A stretch of 64,000 bases of DNA from positions 4,675,184-4,739,183 of the forward strand of contig CM077653.1 in the NCBI GenBank assembly GCA_039707465.1. Direction: 5' to 3'. A model generated the notes under the pieces. That model saw only the letters and a list, made by a program, of their open reading frames with translations, did no database searches and had not been told where the DNA came from. Shown in pieces: positions 30,864 to 41,529 of this stretch; the stretch's first letter is position 1, and every line of letters begins with the position of its first letter. The DNA is from Rhabdophis nuchalis (taxonomy: Eukaryota; Chordata; Lepidosauria; Squamata; Natricidae). The position numbers were made by a program, and so were the translations under genes.

Positions 30864-30962
30864 GGATAGATGGATAGATAGATGATGGCTCGATAGATAG
30901 ATGATTAATAGATTGATGATGGATGGATGGATGGATGGATGGATGGATGGATGGATGGATAG

Positions 30963-31032
<70 letters not shown>
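30620..31032 (+). repeat. ATGG / ATAG / AGGT / AAT compound microsatellite, left block
   Basis: Blocks of GGAT, GATA, GGTA and finally (AAT)n. Contains the marker GATGGCTCGATAGATAGATG (about 30883), which recurs at about 32001. Confidence 0.95.
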
Positions 31033-31034
<2 letters not shown>

Positions 31035-31617
31035 GTTAAATTTATTGACCGCTCCCTCTCCCCACAGGGACTCGGGGCGGTGCACAGGGAGAATAAAAAC
31101 AATAAATATACAAAATACATAACAAATTAAAACAGATTAAATTAATTCCTGTGCTAAAATCCCATTAACTAAAAATCCCCACTAAATATTAATATACCTT
31201 TAAAAACCCATAGAGAGAGAGACTACCCTAGGCCGGCCAGGCGGAAAAGATGAGTCTTCAATTTCAAGCGGAAGGAGAGGAGGTCCGTGGTCGTTCTAAT
31301 ATCGGGGGGAAGGTCGTTCCAGAGGGCTGGGCCCGCCACAGAGAGAGCCCTTCCCCTGGGCGTCGCCCGCTGACAAAGTCTAGTGGACGGCACCCGGAGA
31401 AGTCCCTCTCTGTGGGAGCGAATCGGCCGTGAGGATGTGTGAGGCAGGATCCGATCCCGCAGGTAGCTAGGTCCCGAGCCATGAAGCGCTTTAAAGATGA
31501 TAATTAACACCTTGAAGCGCACCCGGAAGACGACAGGCAGCCAGTGCAGCTCGCGCAAGAGCGGTGTAATGTGGGTAAACCTAGTGGTTCCCATGATTGC
31601 TCGCGCGGCTGCATTCT
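31035..31617 (-). mobile_element. L2-like LINE 3' end between two microsatellite blocks
   Basis: The minus frame encodes [60 protein letters not shown] and [12 protein letters not shown]. Best preserved L2-like copy here. The 3' end borders (AAT)n, as expected for a LINE tail. Confidence 0.85.
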
Positions 31618-31618
31618 G

Positions 31619-31674
<56 letters not shown>

Positions 31675-31683
31675 TAGATAGAT

Positions 31684-31744
<61 letters not shown>

Positions 31745-31753
31745 TAGATAGAT

Positions 31754-31834
<81 letters not shown>

Positions 31835-32078
31835 CGATAATGGATGGATGGATAGATGATAGGTAGGTAGGTAGGTAGGTAAGTAGATAGATAGATTGAT
31901 AGATAGATGGATGGATGGATGGATGGATGGATGGATGGATGGATGGATGGATGGATGGATGGATGGATGGATGGATAGATAGATAGATGGATAGATAGAT
32001 GATGGCTCGATAGATAGATGATTAATAGATTGATGATGGATGGATGGATGGATGGATGGATGGATGGATGGATGGATG

Positions 32079-32151
<73 letters not shown>

Positions 32152-32155
32152 GATA
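31618..32155 (+). repeat. ATAG / ATGG microsatellite, right block
   Basis: (ATAG)n with AGATTAGATAGATT interruptions, then GGTA, GGAT and GATA blocks in the same order as 30720-30960. Confidence 0.95.
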
Positions 32156-32588
32156 GATTCTCCTCCCCTTTACAAAACTGGTTTACAAATAACTATAAGC
32201 TTCCTCATCCCTATTTAACCAGAATACTATATTACATGAACAAACATTCCAGGTGAGGGGATCTCTTATCTGATAATCAAATTGACCCAATATATATGTC
32301 ATAATATATATGTAAAAGGTAATATAAATATATATGTAAAAGGTAATATAAAAAAAAACAACCAGTCCACAGATTAGACCACACATTGCACTAATCTTCA
32401 AGTCCCCCCGCCCACATTCGCCATCTTTTACTGGGCTTTTCCAAAGGGATGATTCTATGGATCACGGTGAGGCGGTAGGGATGGTTCCCCAGTGATGCTT
32501 CGGGTCCACCTCTTAACACTTCTTCGTGCCTTGAATGTGCCTCATTGTCACGGTGTGTCAACGTAAACCTTGTGGCTTTGTTTCCCAG

Positions 32589-32656
32589 GCGATGAAGACG
32601 ACGAAGCTGCAATGATCACGGGTTTTTCAGACGACGTCCCTATGGTAATAGCGTGA
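32589..32656 (+). CDS. SORL1: SORL1 exon w23: C-terminal tail and stop
   Basis: Encodes DEDDEAAMITGFSDDVPMVI plus Ala and TGA (32654-32656). The acidic cluster, used by the family for AP-1 and PACS1 binding, is shuffled compared with human (GDEDDEAAM here, GEDDEDAPM in human). The GGA-binding DDVPMVIA end is identical. Acceptor TTTCCCAG at 32581-32588. The final intron is 2.46 kb, mostly microsatellite plus an L2-like LINE. Confidence 0.97.
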
Positions 32657-32919
32657 AGAACGTTTTCCTGGTTTCCGGAAAGCAAAGAAAAATTAAAAAT
32701 GGTGTAAATATTTTATTTGATAAAGAAAAAAAAAGTCAACTGTTTATTTTAAAAAACAAAACTAAAAAGCACTTTTGAGTTGCAATACATTATTTTTGTA
32801 TCGGCTGAAAAAAAGAAAACAAAAAAAAGAAAAAAAAAGAAATGACAATTACACTTTGTAGCAACACGGCTGTGAAATTTCCAATCAGGTGGATGTAGCG
32901 AGTATTTCTGTGGTTGGGT
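32657..32919 (+). other. SORL1: SORL1 3' UTR, proximal part
   Basis: Immediately follows the SORL1 stop. It is AT-rich, non-repetitive and interrupted by A-runs, and contains a weak ATTAAA (about 32692). I see no strong polyadenylation signal before the triplet tract, so the UTR probably continues through it. An AATAAA at 34449-34454 and another at about 35036 are candidate ends. Where the transcript ends cannot be decided from sequence alone. Confidence 0.7.
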
Positions 32920-33190
32920 TTCTTCTTCTTCTTCTTCTTCTTCTTCTTCTTCTTCTTCTTCTTCTTCTTCTTCTTCTTCTTCTTCTTCTTCTTCTTCTTC
33001 TTCTTCTTCTTCTTCTTCTTCTCCTTCTCCTCCTCCTCCTCCTCCTCCTCTTCCTCCTCCTCCTCCTTCTTCTTCTACTACTACTTCTCCTCCTCCTCCT
33101 CCTCCTCCTCCTCCTCCTCCTCCTCCTCCTCCTCCTCCTCCTCCTCCTCCTCCTCCTCCTCCTCCTCCTCCTCCTCCTCCTCCTCCTCCA
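32920..33190 (+). repeat. TTC then TCC triplet tract in the SORL1 3' UTR
   Basis: About 34 uninterrupted TTC units (32920-33022), a mixed CTC/TTC/TAC section, then about 35 TCC units (33085-33189). It starts 263 bp after the stop codon. The Leu, Ser or Phe homopolymer reading frames are artefacts. Confidence 0.95.
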
Positions 33191-33288
33191 AACCTTCAAT
33201 TTAGTCTGAATGCTTCCCGAGCAGAGCTTTGATTCTGTGAGGTCTTTCCCATTGGCAATGACTTTGATCCTCTGAGAACTTGTGTGTA

Positions 33289-33936
33289 TCGTATTTTTCG
33301 CTCCATAAGACGCATTTTTTTGTCTCCCAAAAGTGGGGGTAAATATCTGTGTGTCCAATGGAGAAAAGCCCCACCTACCCACCAGCCCACACCTACCGGC
33401 TATTTTTGGCTTCGCTGACTCCGTTTTCGACCTAAGGGCTCCCCACTTTTGGCCTCTGTGTGCCCCATTTTTGGCCTCGATGCCACCATTTCTAGCCTCT
33501 GTGTGCCCCATTATTGACCTCCGTGCACCCCATTTTTGGCCTCTATGCATCCCATTTCTGGCATCTGTGTGCCCCATTTTTTACCTCTGCACACCCTATT
33601 TTTGGCCTCCATGCATCCCATTTTTGCCTCTGTTTGCCCCGTTTTTGACCTCTGTGCACCACATGGTTGGCTTCAATGTGTCCCATTTTTGGCCTCCCCG
33701 TGTCCCATTTTCAGCCTCAGTGCATCCCATTTTCAGCCTCTGTGTTCCTCATTTTTGATATACACACCAAGTTTTTGGCTTCGATGTGTCCCATTTTTGG
33801 CCTTTTTGTGACCTGTTTTTGGCCTCAACACATCCCATTTTTAGGCTCTATGCGGCCTCCATGAAGGGGGACATGCAGAGGCGAAAAACGGGAGTGCGTC
33901 TTATAGTCAGGTGCGTCTTATGGAGCAAAAATATGG
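33289..33936. mobile_element. TA-target MITE with internal 29-bp-type tandem repeats
   Basis: TA flanks at 33287-33288 and 33937-33938; ends TCGTATTTTTCG and GCAAAAATATGG. The interior (about 33437-33845) repeats CCCATTTTTGGCCTC roughly every 29-30 bp. Confidence 0.7.
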
Positions 33937-34104
33937 TAGTTGAAACCTTGGGACGCTTCCTCTGGCTTTGAAGAAGTCAGATGGAAACCGAAGGTTAGCC
34001 TGTCATCCTTGCAATGTGCATGAATGAAATGTTATGGCCTCATCAAGTTTTCCATTGACCTGCATGGCCTATGGAGGCTCTCCATCATCTAGGTCATGGT
34101 TGTC

Positions 34105-34320
34105 CCATGCTTTTCTTTTTTTTCCAAGAGGAATCTGGATTTTCTGGATTGTCTTTGAAGACATCTCGCTTCTCATCCAGGAAGCTTCTTCAGCTCCTCA
34201 AAGACGTTTCGCTTCTCCTCCCAAGAACTGAAGGAGCTTCTTGGATGAGAAGCAAAATGTCTTCGAAGAAAAACCAGAAGGACCAGTTGCCTCTTGGAAA
34301 AAAAAAAACCTTTGGGACGT
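34105..34320. mobile_element. Foldback element (GAAGCTTCTTCAGCTC type)
   Basis: TCGCTTCTCATCCAGGAAGC and GAGCTTCTTGGATGAGAAGC are inverse arms around a short spacer. Same family at 62470-62650. Confidence 0.65.
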
Positions 34321-34448
34321 GCCCTGTGCTCCACATTACTGACTGTGGTGGGCATCTTGTGGGACGGAAGTATTTCCACTCTCATTTTTTCCAGGGTTAA
34401 ACCACTGCAGAATTTTCCCCCCACCTTTTCATATGATGTAGTGAGTCA

Positions 34449-34454
34449 AATAAA
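34449..34454 (+). other. Candidate polyadenylation signal AATAAA
   Basis: First canonical AATAAA found downstream of the SORL1 stop, in CAAATAAAAGGC. It lies 1.8 kb into the presumed 3' UTR, shortly after a foldback element. There is no clear GT-rich element immediately after it beyond TGGTTGTCCCC. Low confidence. Confidence 0.25.
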
Positions 34455-35062
34455 AGGCTGAACATCATTGAATGGTTGTCCCCACCAGCCATGGGATGCC
34501 AGTCCCTTATTTCTAGTCCGACCTCTGCTAGTTGACTAGATATTATTCAGAGATTTGTAGGAATTATCTGGAGTTATTAATTTGTCCACCTTGTGAAGGA
34601 AACACTGATTTTCTTCTGCTGTTCCTTGATTTGGACTCTCACCTTTTAGAAGGAGACAACATCACTAGTTTCGGCTCACTTGAACACAAAGCACAGGTAA
34701 GATCCCTAAAAAATGGTAACAGGAGGACAAAAATGCTCTATAGATGTGCTGAGCCAGAGGTTGCACATTGCCTGAAGCTCTTCTCTGGTGCTAATAAAGG
34801 AGAACATTTGTAGCTCGGGGTTTGACACGAGAGGGGCCTTGGTTCTCTCTGAACTTGCTTGTTTTCTTGCAGATGTTTCGTTACCCAACGAAGTAACTTT
34901 ATCAGTGCTAGCATCAATCGAGTTTGAGTAAGGAAAGCAAGCAAGCTCAGAGAGCATCAAGAATCTGCTCTTCTCTTGGTTCTCTGGAATCATTTCAGAC
35001 CAAACATTGATGATTTTCTTCAGTTTGGATCCTGGAAATAAATAGAAACAGCCATGCACACC

Positions 35063-35433
35063 CAGCGGTAGGATTCAGTCGGTTCACACCTATTCGGGGG
35101 AACTGGTTCTTAACTTTCTAAGCAGTTTGGAGAACCGGTTGTTGGAAGAAATCTCCTTTTTGTTTTTTTCCAATTTACAGGGCTAATCCTGTAAGGAGGG
35201 CAGGAAGGAAACATTCTGGTATATTTTCTAGACTAATCTTTATTGCCCTCCTTACAGAAACTGCCTCTCCAGTTAACCCACATTACATTGTCACAGCTAA
35301 GATGAAGCGCCCATCGATGTGAGTGACGTTGAGTTGGCCATGCCCACCCGGTCACATGACCACTGAGCCACGCCTACCGAGCTGGTAATTAGGACAGAGA
35401 CCCGGTTGTTAAATTATTCAGATCCCACCTCTG
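35063..35433. mobile_element. hAT MITE (ACCGGTT family)
   Basis: Left CAGCGGTAGGATTCAG, right TTCAGATCCCACCTCTG. GAACCGGTTGTTGG and ACCCGGTTGTTAAAT inside. Confidence 0.6.
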
Positions 35434-35565
35434 ACATACACCCTAAAGCAGGATAATCACAGTTTGGAAAGAGGACACCAAAATCTCAGATCCCAACCTG
35501 ACAAAGCCTCAGAGAAAACCCCAGAGATGTGATGATCTCTGCTCCCTTCTCAATCGGCCTTCATT

Positions 35566-35695
35566 GAGGGTCTCCAACCTTGGCAACTTTAAAACCTACG
35601 GACTCCAACTCCCAGAATTCCATGCCGGCTGAGGAATTCTGGGAGTTGGAAGTCCACAAGTCTTTAAAGTGGCCAGGTTTGGAGATCTCCCCTGC
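35566..35695. mobile_element. Foldback hAT MITE
   Basis: GTCTCCAACCTTGGCAACTT and AAAGTGGCCAGGTTTGGAGA arms, each with a CTCCCAGAATTC core. Confidence 0.65.
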
Positions 35696-35967
35696 ACCCT
35701 CAAGCACGAAGCCTTTGGTCAGCAAAATCTTCCCACCTACTGGGGAACATGACTTGAGTCACTTACAAAATGTTCTAAGAAGTTGATTCCAGAATGAAGT
35801 CGAGATGAGACGAGATAGGACAATTTCTACGGGATGAAGACCAGATTCATAGAAGCAGAGAAGATGGAACAATATGGGTAGCTTAGCTTCACGGATGGGG
35901 CTTTGATTGCAAAGTCACAAATGCCACTATCCTCCACTCCTTACCCAGCTTAGTTTCCTAATTCCTG

Positions 35968-36002
35968 TGTGTGTGTGTTTGTGTTTGTGTGTGTGTGTGT
36001 GT
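35968..36002 (+). repeat. GT dinucleotide repeat
   Basis: (GT)n with two TT interruptions. Confidence 0.95.
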
Positions 36003-36884
36003 TTCTTCATTTTTTGAAACGTTGCTGCTACAAACCCCTGTAATTTTCAGGGACATTTGCTCAAAATCTACACCCCAGATTCATGGAAGTTTCTTCGAAA
36101 CAACCTCGTTCTCTCAGGATCAATCTCAACCACCTTTTCTTTCTATTTGTGTGTTTCTTTTTCCTAAGCAAAAAGAAAACAAACAAAAAAAAGTTATTTT
36201 AAAAAAATGTTCAGGAAATCTATAATTATGTCTATATCTATTAAGAGAGAAGGAATCATTGGTTCCTGAAGGTTTTACATTGATTGAAAGACAAAAATGA
36301 TTTATATTATGTTTTATAGGAGGGCTGGGGTTTTATTTCTGGGTTTATTTTTTATTATTTTTGGTCGGTTCAACTAATTTATTAGGAAATCTGCTTTTTG
36401 ATCAGGGTTCCAAATTCTCAGTCATGCACATATTGTTGGTTAGCGACATGTCACTTTAATCTTTTTTTTTTGCTAAACTTTTGTTTTCTGTCTCCTGCAG
36501 TTGCAATCTGGCATTATTGCCGCAGTAAACCACAAACACAACCTATTTTTTAAATCTCTGAACACTTTTTCATGCTTTGTGAGAAAGTAAAAAGGTCAGG
36601 CGGGTAGAATGAAAATCTTACTAAGTTGTCACACCGAGGGCTTAAATGTTTTCTGCAGATTACTTTGCACGTGTCCATAGATGCAAAAACAACACGAAAA
36701 AAAATGGTACAACAATTGTATTTTGTTCTGGTTTTTTTTCTTATTGCTTCGTCCGGAGTCTGTAGAAGCGGAGGCAGCCTCAGGGGTTTGGGATACAGCC
36801 CCATTTCGCAAACAATATTTTATGAAATGGGACTTTCTATTTATTGACATGGAAACATCAATACTAACAATATATCCCTGTGCA
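36003..36884. other. Single-copy-looking AT-rich segment downstream of SORL1
   Basis: No repeat family recognised, no convincing reading frame. It may be distal SORL1 3' UTR or ordinary intergenic DNA. No AATAAA near its end. Confidence 0.3.
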
Positions 36885-37350
36885 TAATAGCAATAGCACT
36901 TAGACTCATATATTGCTTCACAGTGCTTTTATAGCCCCCTCTAAGTGATTACAGAGTCAGCCTCTTGCCCCCCAACAATCTGGGTCTTCATTTGACCCAC
37001 CTCGGAAGGATGGAAGGCTGAGTCAACCTTGAGTTGGTCAGGATCGAACTCCAGGCAATTGGCAGAATTACTACATTCTAACCACAGGGAGGTAGGGAAG
37101 GAAGGAAGGAAGGAAGGAAGGAAAATAGCAATAGCACTCAGACTTATATACCACTTCACAGTGCTTTTACAGCCCTCTCTAAGCGGTTTACAGAGTCAGC
37201 ATATTGCCCCAAACAATCTATGTCCTCATTTGACCCACCTCGGAAGGATGGAAGGCTGAGTCAAACCTTGAGCCTGGTGAGGTTTGAACTGCCAAATTGC
37301 AGTCAGCTGGAAGTCAAAAGAAGTAGCCTAAACTCCTGCACTCTAACCAG
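36885..37350 (-). mobile_element. Two tandem antisense SINEs (family B)
   Basis: Two copies beginning AATAGCAATAGCAC (tail) at about 36887 and 37126, each reading back to tRNA-like sequence. A GGAA repeat at about 37095 separates them. Confidence 0.7.
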
Positions 37351-37644
37351 CTCCTTAGAACATTGGATTAGAGAAGAGCTTATAGAAAATGGGGTGAAGT
37401 ACTTAATGAAGATCCATTTGGGTAGTTCTTTAAAAGATAGCCTTGGGTTATTTGCCTTCATTAATGGAGAGGTTCTGACACAGGTCTGAAGAATTAGGGC
37501 CAAATTTAGCACTCTGAAAACTTAGGTCCCAAAGTATTATACCATTTATGGAGCTTCAAATACACGGAAGTGTTTTAATCCCAGTCCAGAGTTCCCTTGA
37601 GTCTACCAATGAGTCACTGAGTCTACCAAAACATCATCATCAAC

Positions 37645-38275
37645 ATCATTAGCTGTGGTGGCACGGTGGTTAGAGTGCGGTACTGCAGGCTACTTCTGCT
37701 GCCTGTCGGCTGCCTGCAATTTGGCAGTTCGAATCTCCGCAGGCTCAAGGTTAACTCAACCTTCCATCCTACCAAGGTGGGTAAAATGAGGACCCAGATT
37801 GTTGGGGGAAAATAGGCTGACTCTGTCAAACCGCTTAGAGAGGGCTGAAAAAGCACTGTGAAGCGGTATATAAGTCTAAGTGCTATTGCTTCACATCTGG
37901 CCACTGCTAACAGTTCGATTGGTGTTGCTGTTTCGATCCTCATCAGCTCAAGGTTGACTCAGCCTTCCTTCCTTCCGAGGTGGGTAAAATGAAGACCCAG
38001 ATTGTTGGGGGGAAATAGGATGACTCTGTAAACCATTTAGAGAGGGCTGAAAAAGCACTGTGAAGTGGTATATAAGTCTAAGTGCTATTGCTTCACATCT
38101 GGCCACTGCTAACAGTTCGATCCTGACCAACTCAAGGTTGACTCAGCCTTCCATCCTTCCAAGGTCAATAATATGAGGACCCAAATTGTTGGGGGCAAGA
38201 GGTTGACTCTGTAAACCCCGTAGAGAGAGCTGAAAAAGCACTGTGAAGCGATACATAAGACTATTGCTATTCTGG
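37645..38275 (+). mobile_element. Tandem array of three SINEs (family B)
   Basis: The first is complete (GTGGTGGCACGGTGGTTAGA, GGCAGTTCGAATCTC, tail CTAAGTGCTATTGCTT). The next two start at CACATCTGGCCACTGCTAAC with spacing of about 205 bp and lack the true head. Confidence 0.75.
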
Positions 38276-38334
38276 CTTGACATTTGCTTCCATCTCTATT
38301 GGTGGCCTTCATTTAAAAATAATAATAATCCCAG

Positions 38335-38568
38335 AAGCTGGAATGGTGGTTCAGTGGAGATAGTGGCAAGGGGTGGGTTTTTCAGTCACCTCCACAATTG
38401 ATAGGGCTTTCGGTTAGAACAGGTAGAGGAAAAAGGATACCGCACTAAGAGGAGACTCTATGGTGGGGAAACCAGACTTCCGGTCAGCTCCAGAATTGAA
38501 GGGTGAGGGAGGGGGCTTCCGGTTAGCATCTTTGTGGGTCTTTGAGTGTTTAAGGTTGCCGAACCCTG
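38335..38568. mobile_element. hAT-type MITE fragment
   Basis: AGAGGAGACTCTATGGTGGG and TTTAAGGTTGCCGAACCCTG, as in 24851-25182. Confidence 0.55.
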
Positions 38569-38973
38569 TTCTAGACAATATTCCTCCTTGGGTGGCGGGG
38601 AGGAAAGGAAGGGACAGCTTAGCCATGCTGACCTTGTGGAGAACCAGGGATTGGGTTGGGATGTCTTAACACCTGACCGCTGTTCCAATTATTCCTGCTG
38701 TATGAACCAAAATCATTGCTAAGAGTTTTTGTTTGGGTTCCTTGAACATTGAAAGTGGATGAGTTCAATCAGCAGGTTGAGTGGATGCAGCAAAAGGCAT
38801 GCAAAATGACATTTTCAGACTCTTCAGATCTCACCTCTTGTGTTTGTCTTCCAAGGATGCCTTTTAACACTTAGGCCCAAGTGAAATACCACTGATGGCA
38901 GTGCCAAACGTGCTCTTGATTGGTGCCTCTTGAAGGTTGTAGCCACCTTGAAAATTATCTTGGGTTGTTGATC

Positions 38974-39020
38974 TCTCTCTCTCCCTCTCCCTCCCTCTCT
39001 CTTTCTCCCCTCTTTCTCAC

Positions 39021-39095
<75 letters not shown>

Positions 39096-39862
39096 ATCTA
39101 TCATCTATTGATTGATCAATATTTCTATCTTATCTATCATCTCACTATTATCAATTGTCATCCATATCTATATATCTGTTCGTTCATCTCTATCGTCTCT
39201 ATCTCAACCATCTGTCTGTCTATATCTCTAACATTTGTCTGTCTAGCTATACTCCCTCCCTCCCTCCCCCCCTCTCTCTCACACACACACATACACACAT
39301 CTATCTATCATCTATTATCAAACATCATCTATATGTATCTATCATCTCTGTTTATATCTATCATCTCTATCTCAATCATCTGTCTATCTATCATTTATCT
39401 GTCTCTCTCTCACACACACACACATCTATCTATTATTTATTTTCAAACATTATCTATATGTATCTATCATGTCTGTCTGTTTATATCTATCATCTCTATC
39501 TCAACCATCTGTCTGTCTATATCTAACATTTGTCTGTCTATCTATACTCCCTCCCTCCCTCTCTCTCTCTCTCACACACACACACATACACATCTATCTA
39601 TTCTATTATCAAACATTATCTATATGTATGTATCATCTCTGTCTGTTTATATCTATCATCTCTATCTCAATCATCTGTCTATATCTCTATCATTTATCTG
39701 TCTCTCTCTCTCTCACACACACGCATCTATCTATCATCTATTATCAATCACCATCATCTATATGTATCTAGCATCACTGTCTTTATATCTATCATCTCTA
39801 TCTCAACCATCTGTCTGTCTATATATCTAACATTTCTCTGTCTATCTATACTTACTCCCTCC

Positions 39863-39896
<34 letters not shown>

Positions 39897-40320
39897 TATC
39901 TATCTATCATCTATTATCAAATGTTATCTATATGTATCTATCATGTCTGTCTGTTTATATCTATCATCTCTATCTCAACCATCTGTCTGTCTATATCTAA
40001 CATTTGTCTGTCTATCTATACTCCCTCCCTCCCTCCCCCCTCTCTCTCTCACACACACACATACATACACACATCTATCTATCATCTATTATCAAACATT
40101 ATATGTATCTTGTCTGTCTGTTTATATCTATCATCTCTATCTCAAACATCTGTCTATATCTATCATTTATCTGTCTCTCTCTCTCTCTTACACACACAGA
40201 CACACATCTATCTATCATCTATTATCAATCACCATCATCTATATCTATGTATGTAGAATCTCTGTCTTTATATCTACCATCTCTACCTCAATCATCTGTC
40301 TGTCTATACTCCCTCCCCCC
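38974..40320 (+). repeat. 1.35-kb compound TCTA/TCTG/CT/CA repeat with higher-order units
   Basis: (CT)n, (TCTA)n, then at least six repeats containing ATCTATATGTATC and CACACACA blocks. Markers at about 39330, 39455, 39621, 39759, 39929, 40100 and 40237 give alternating short (125-138 bp) and long (166-171 bp) units. Confidence 0.9.
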
Positions 40321-40329
40321 TTCTCACTC

Positions 40330-40960
40330 CCTCCCCTCCTCCCCCTCCCTCTCCTGAATAGCATCCTAATGTAGCTTGCCTAACAAAAATGGCCAAAATG
40401 AAAGAGACCCTACACAAAGGCTTGACCTTAGAAAGGGGAAAAACGCTTGCAGAGTTGACCAAGATGCATTGTGTTCCTTGGGCCAGGAGCCAGTTCGCCA
40501 GCCAAATCCGGCAGGTGGTGCTAAAGAGCAAAGGAAGACAAGCCAAAATAAAATAAAAATAAAAAAATCCACCCGGAATGACAAAAAGCAGATGTGATGC
40601 ACCTCGTCTCTGTGCCAATCGCCTTGGGCTCGCTTTTGTGCTTCCTAATTAAAGTCAAAACACTCCCTGCTATTGAGGATTAGAAATACCAACTTCTCAA
40701 CGCACACACAAAGGTCTCGGATTTAACTTTCAAGGCAACCATCTCTGGGCTACGAACATCTGGATAACCGTTAGGATGGTGGCTGCAAGAAAATGGAGGA
40801 AATCTTTTTTTTCTCTTTTCTTTCTTTTTCACTAAAGGGTGAGGTCACCACGGTATTGCCTATCCAGATGTGGTAATCCAACTTGCCTATTTCATTCGGC
40901 CCACCTGAAATGAATTTGCTTCCTTCCGCCTCTTGGTTTTGCTTAGGTCTATTCTGATCT
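40330..40960. other. No gene seen
   Basis: Apparently unique sequence with an A-rich stretch near 40545. No coding frame or repeat recognised. Confidence 0.4.
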
Positions 40961-40962
40961 AT

Positions 40963-41205
40963 GCAGTGGCTCAGTGGCTAAGATGCTGAGCTTGTTGATA
41001 AGGACAAGCAGTTCAGCGGTTCGAATCCCTAGCGCCGCGTAATGGAGTGAGCTCCCGTGACTTGTCCCAGCTTCTGCCAACCTAGCAGTTCGAAGGCACG
41101 TAAAAATGCAAGTAGAAAAATAGGGACCACCTTTGGTGGGAAGGGAACAGCGTTCCGTGCACCTTTGGTGTTTAGTCATGCCGGTCACATGACTACGGAG
41201 ACATA
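40963..41205 (+). mobile_element. SINE, Sauria type, with intact tRNA-like head
   Basis: GTGGCTCAGTGGCTAAGATG (A box), GGTTCGAATCCCTAG (B box), then the body to TTTAGTCATGCCGGTCACAT. The 3' part is replaced by hAT-type sequence. Confidence 0.75.
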
Positions 41206-41410
41206 GCTTGGTCGCCATGGTGTGGCTTGGTGGGCATGGCAGGGGAAGGATACTGCTAAATCCCCATTCCCTCCCGATCAGCTGGGACTCAAAAGGCAGA
41301 GATGGGGGCGAGGCCAGCCAGAGGTGACATTTGCCGGTTCTCCGAACTACTCAAAATTTCCACTACCGGTTCTCCAGAACCTGCTGGATTTCACTCTGGA
41401 TTGAGATATC
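41165..41410 (+). repeat. Left arm of long inverted repeat (SINE + hAT chimera)
   Basis: Runs from SINE sequence GTTTAGTCATGCCGG through ACATAGCTTGGTC into hAT-type GGGCATGGCAGGGGAAGG and ACCGGTTCTCCAGAACCTGC. Pairs with 41530-41792. Confidence 0.75.
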
Positions 41411-41529
41411 AATCCTTGGGCAGGGCTGCCAAGAGGATTATTAAGTGCTGGAACAAAATTTAATACGGTACCTCAAAATGTAATGTGTGAGCCGCCCTGC
41501 GCATGTGCCCCAGCCCCTGGGCATGTGCG

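Larger units (their letters stand above)
2949..32656 (+). other. SORL1: SORL1 gene, 3' part: 23 coding exons to the stop codon
   Basis: Sortilin-related receptor (SorLA), a type I membrane sorting receptor that moves cargo such as APP between Golgi, endosomes and plasma membrane (established for the family). The 23 segments each have AG acceptors and GT donors, and their phases join without a break into 1019 codons plus TGA. Order: eight LA repeats, six FN3 domains, one transmembrane helix and a tail of about 55 residues. The length from the first residue to the C-terminus matches what I know of human SorLA (2214 aa; these would be about 1196-2214). If the human 48-exon structure is conserved these are exons 26-48. 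The Vps10p propeller, EGF and beta-propeller exons lie 5' of the window. No frameshift or nonsense codon was seen, so the locus looks functional. Introns are packed with transposons. Confidence 0.97.

Noticed and set aside
32885..33577. Reading frames of poly-Arg, poly-Leu, poly-Ser or poly-Phe
   Set aside because: Produced by the TTC/TCC triplet tract in the presumed 3' UTR, not a protein.
36003..36884. Candidate separate non-coding RNA gene downstream of SORL1
   Set aside because: No promoter, hairpin precursor or conserved signature could be identified by eye; distal UTR or intergenic DNA is equally likely.
40963..41040. tRNA-like A and B boxes as possible tRNA genes (also at 15200, 30490, 37650, 47290)
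   Set aside because: They are SINE heads: no cloverleaf could be folded by eye, and each is followed by a SINE body and tail.
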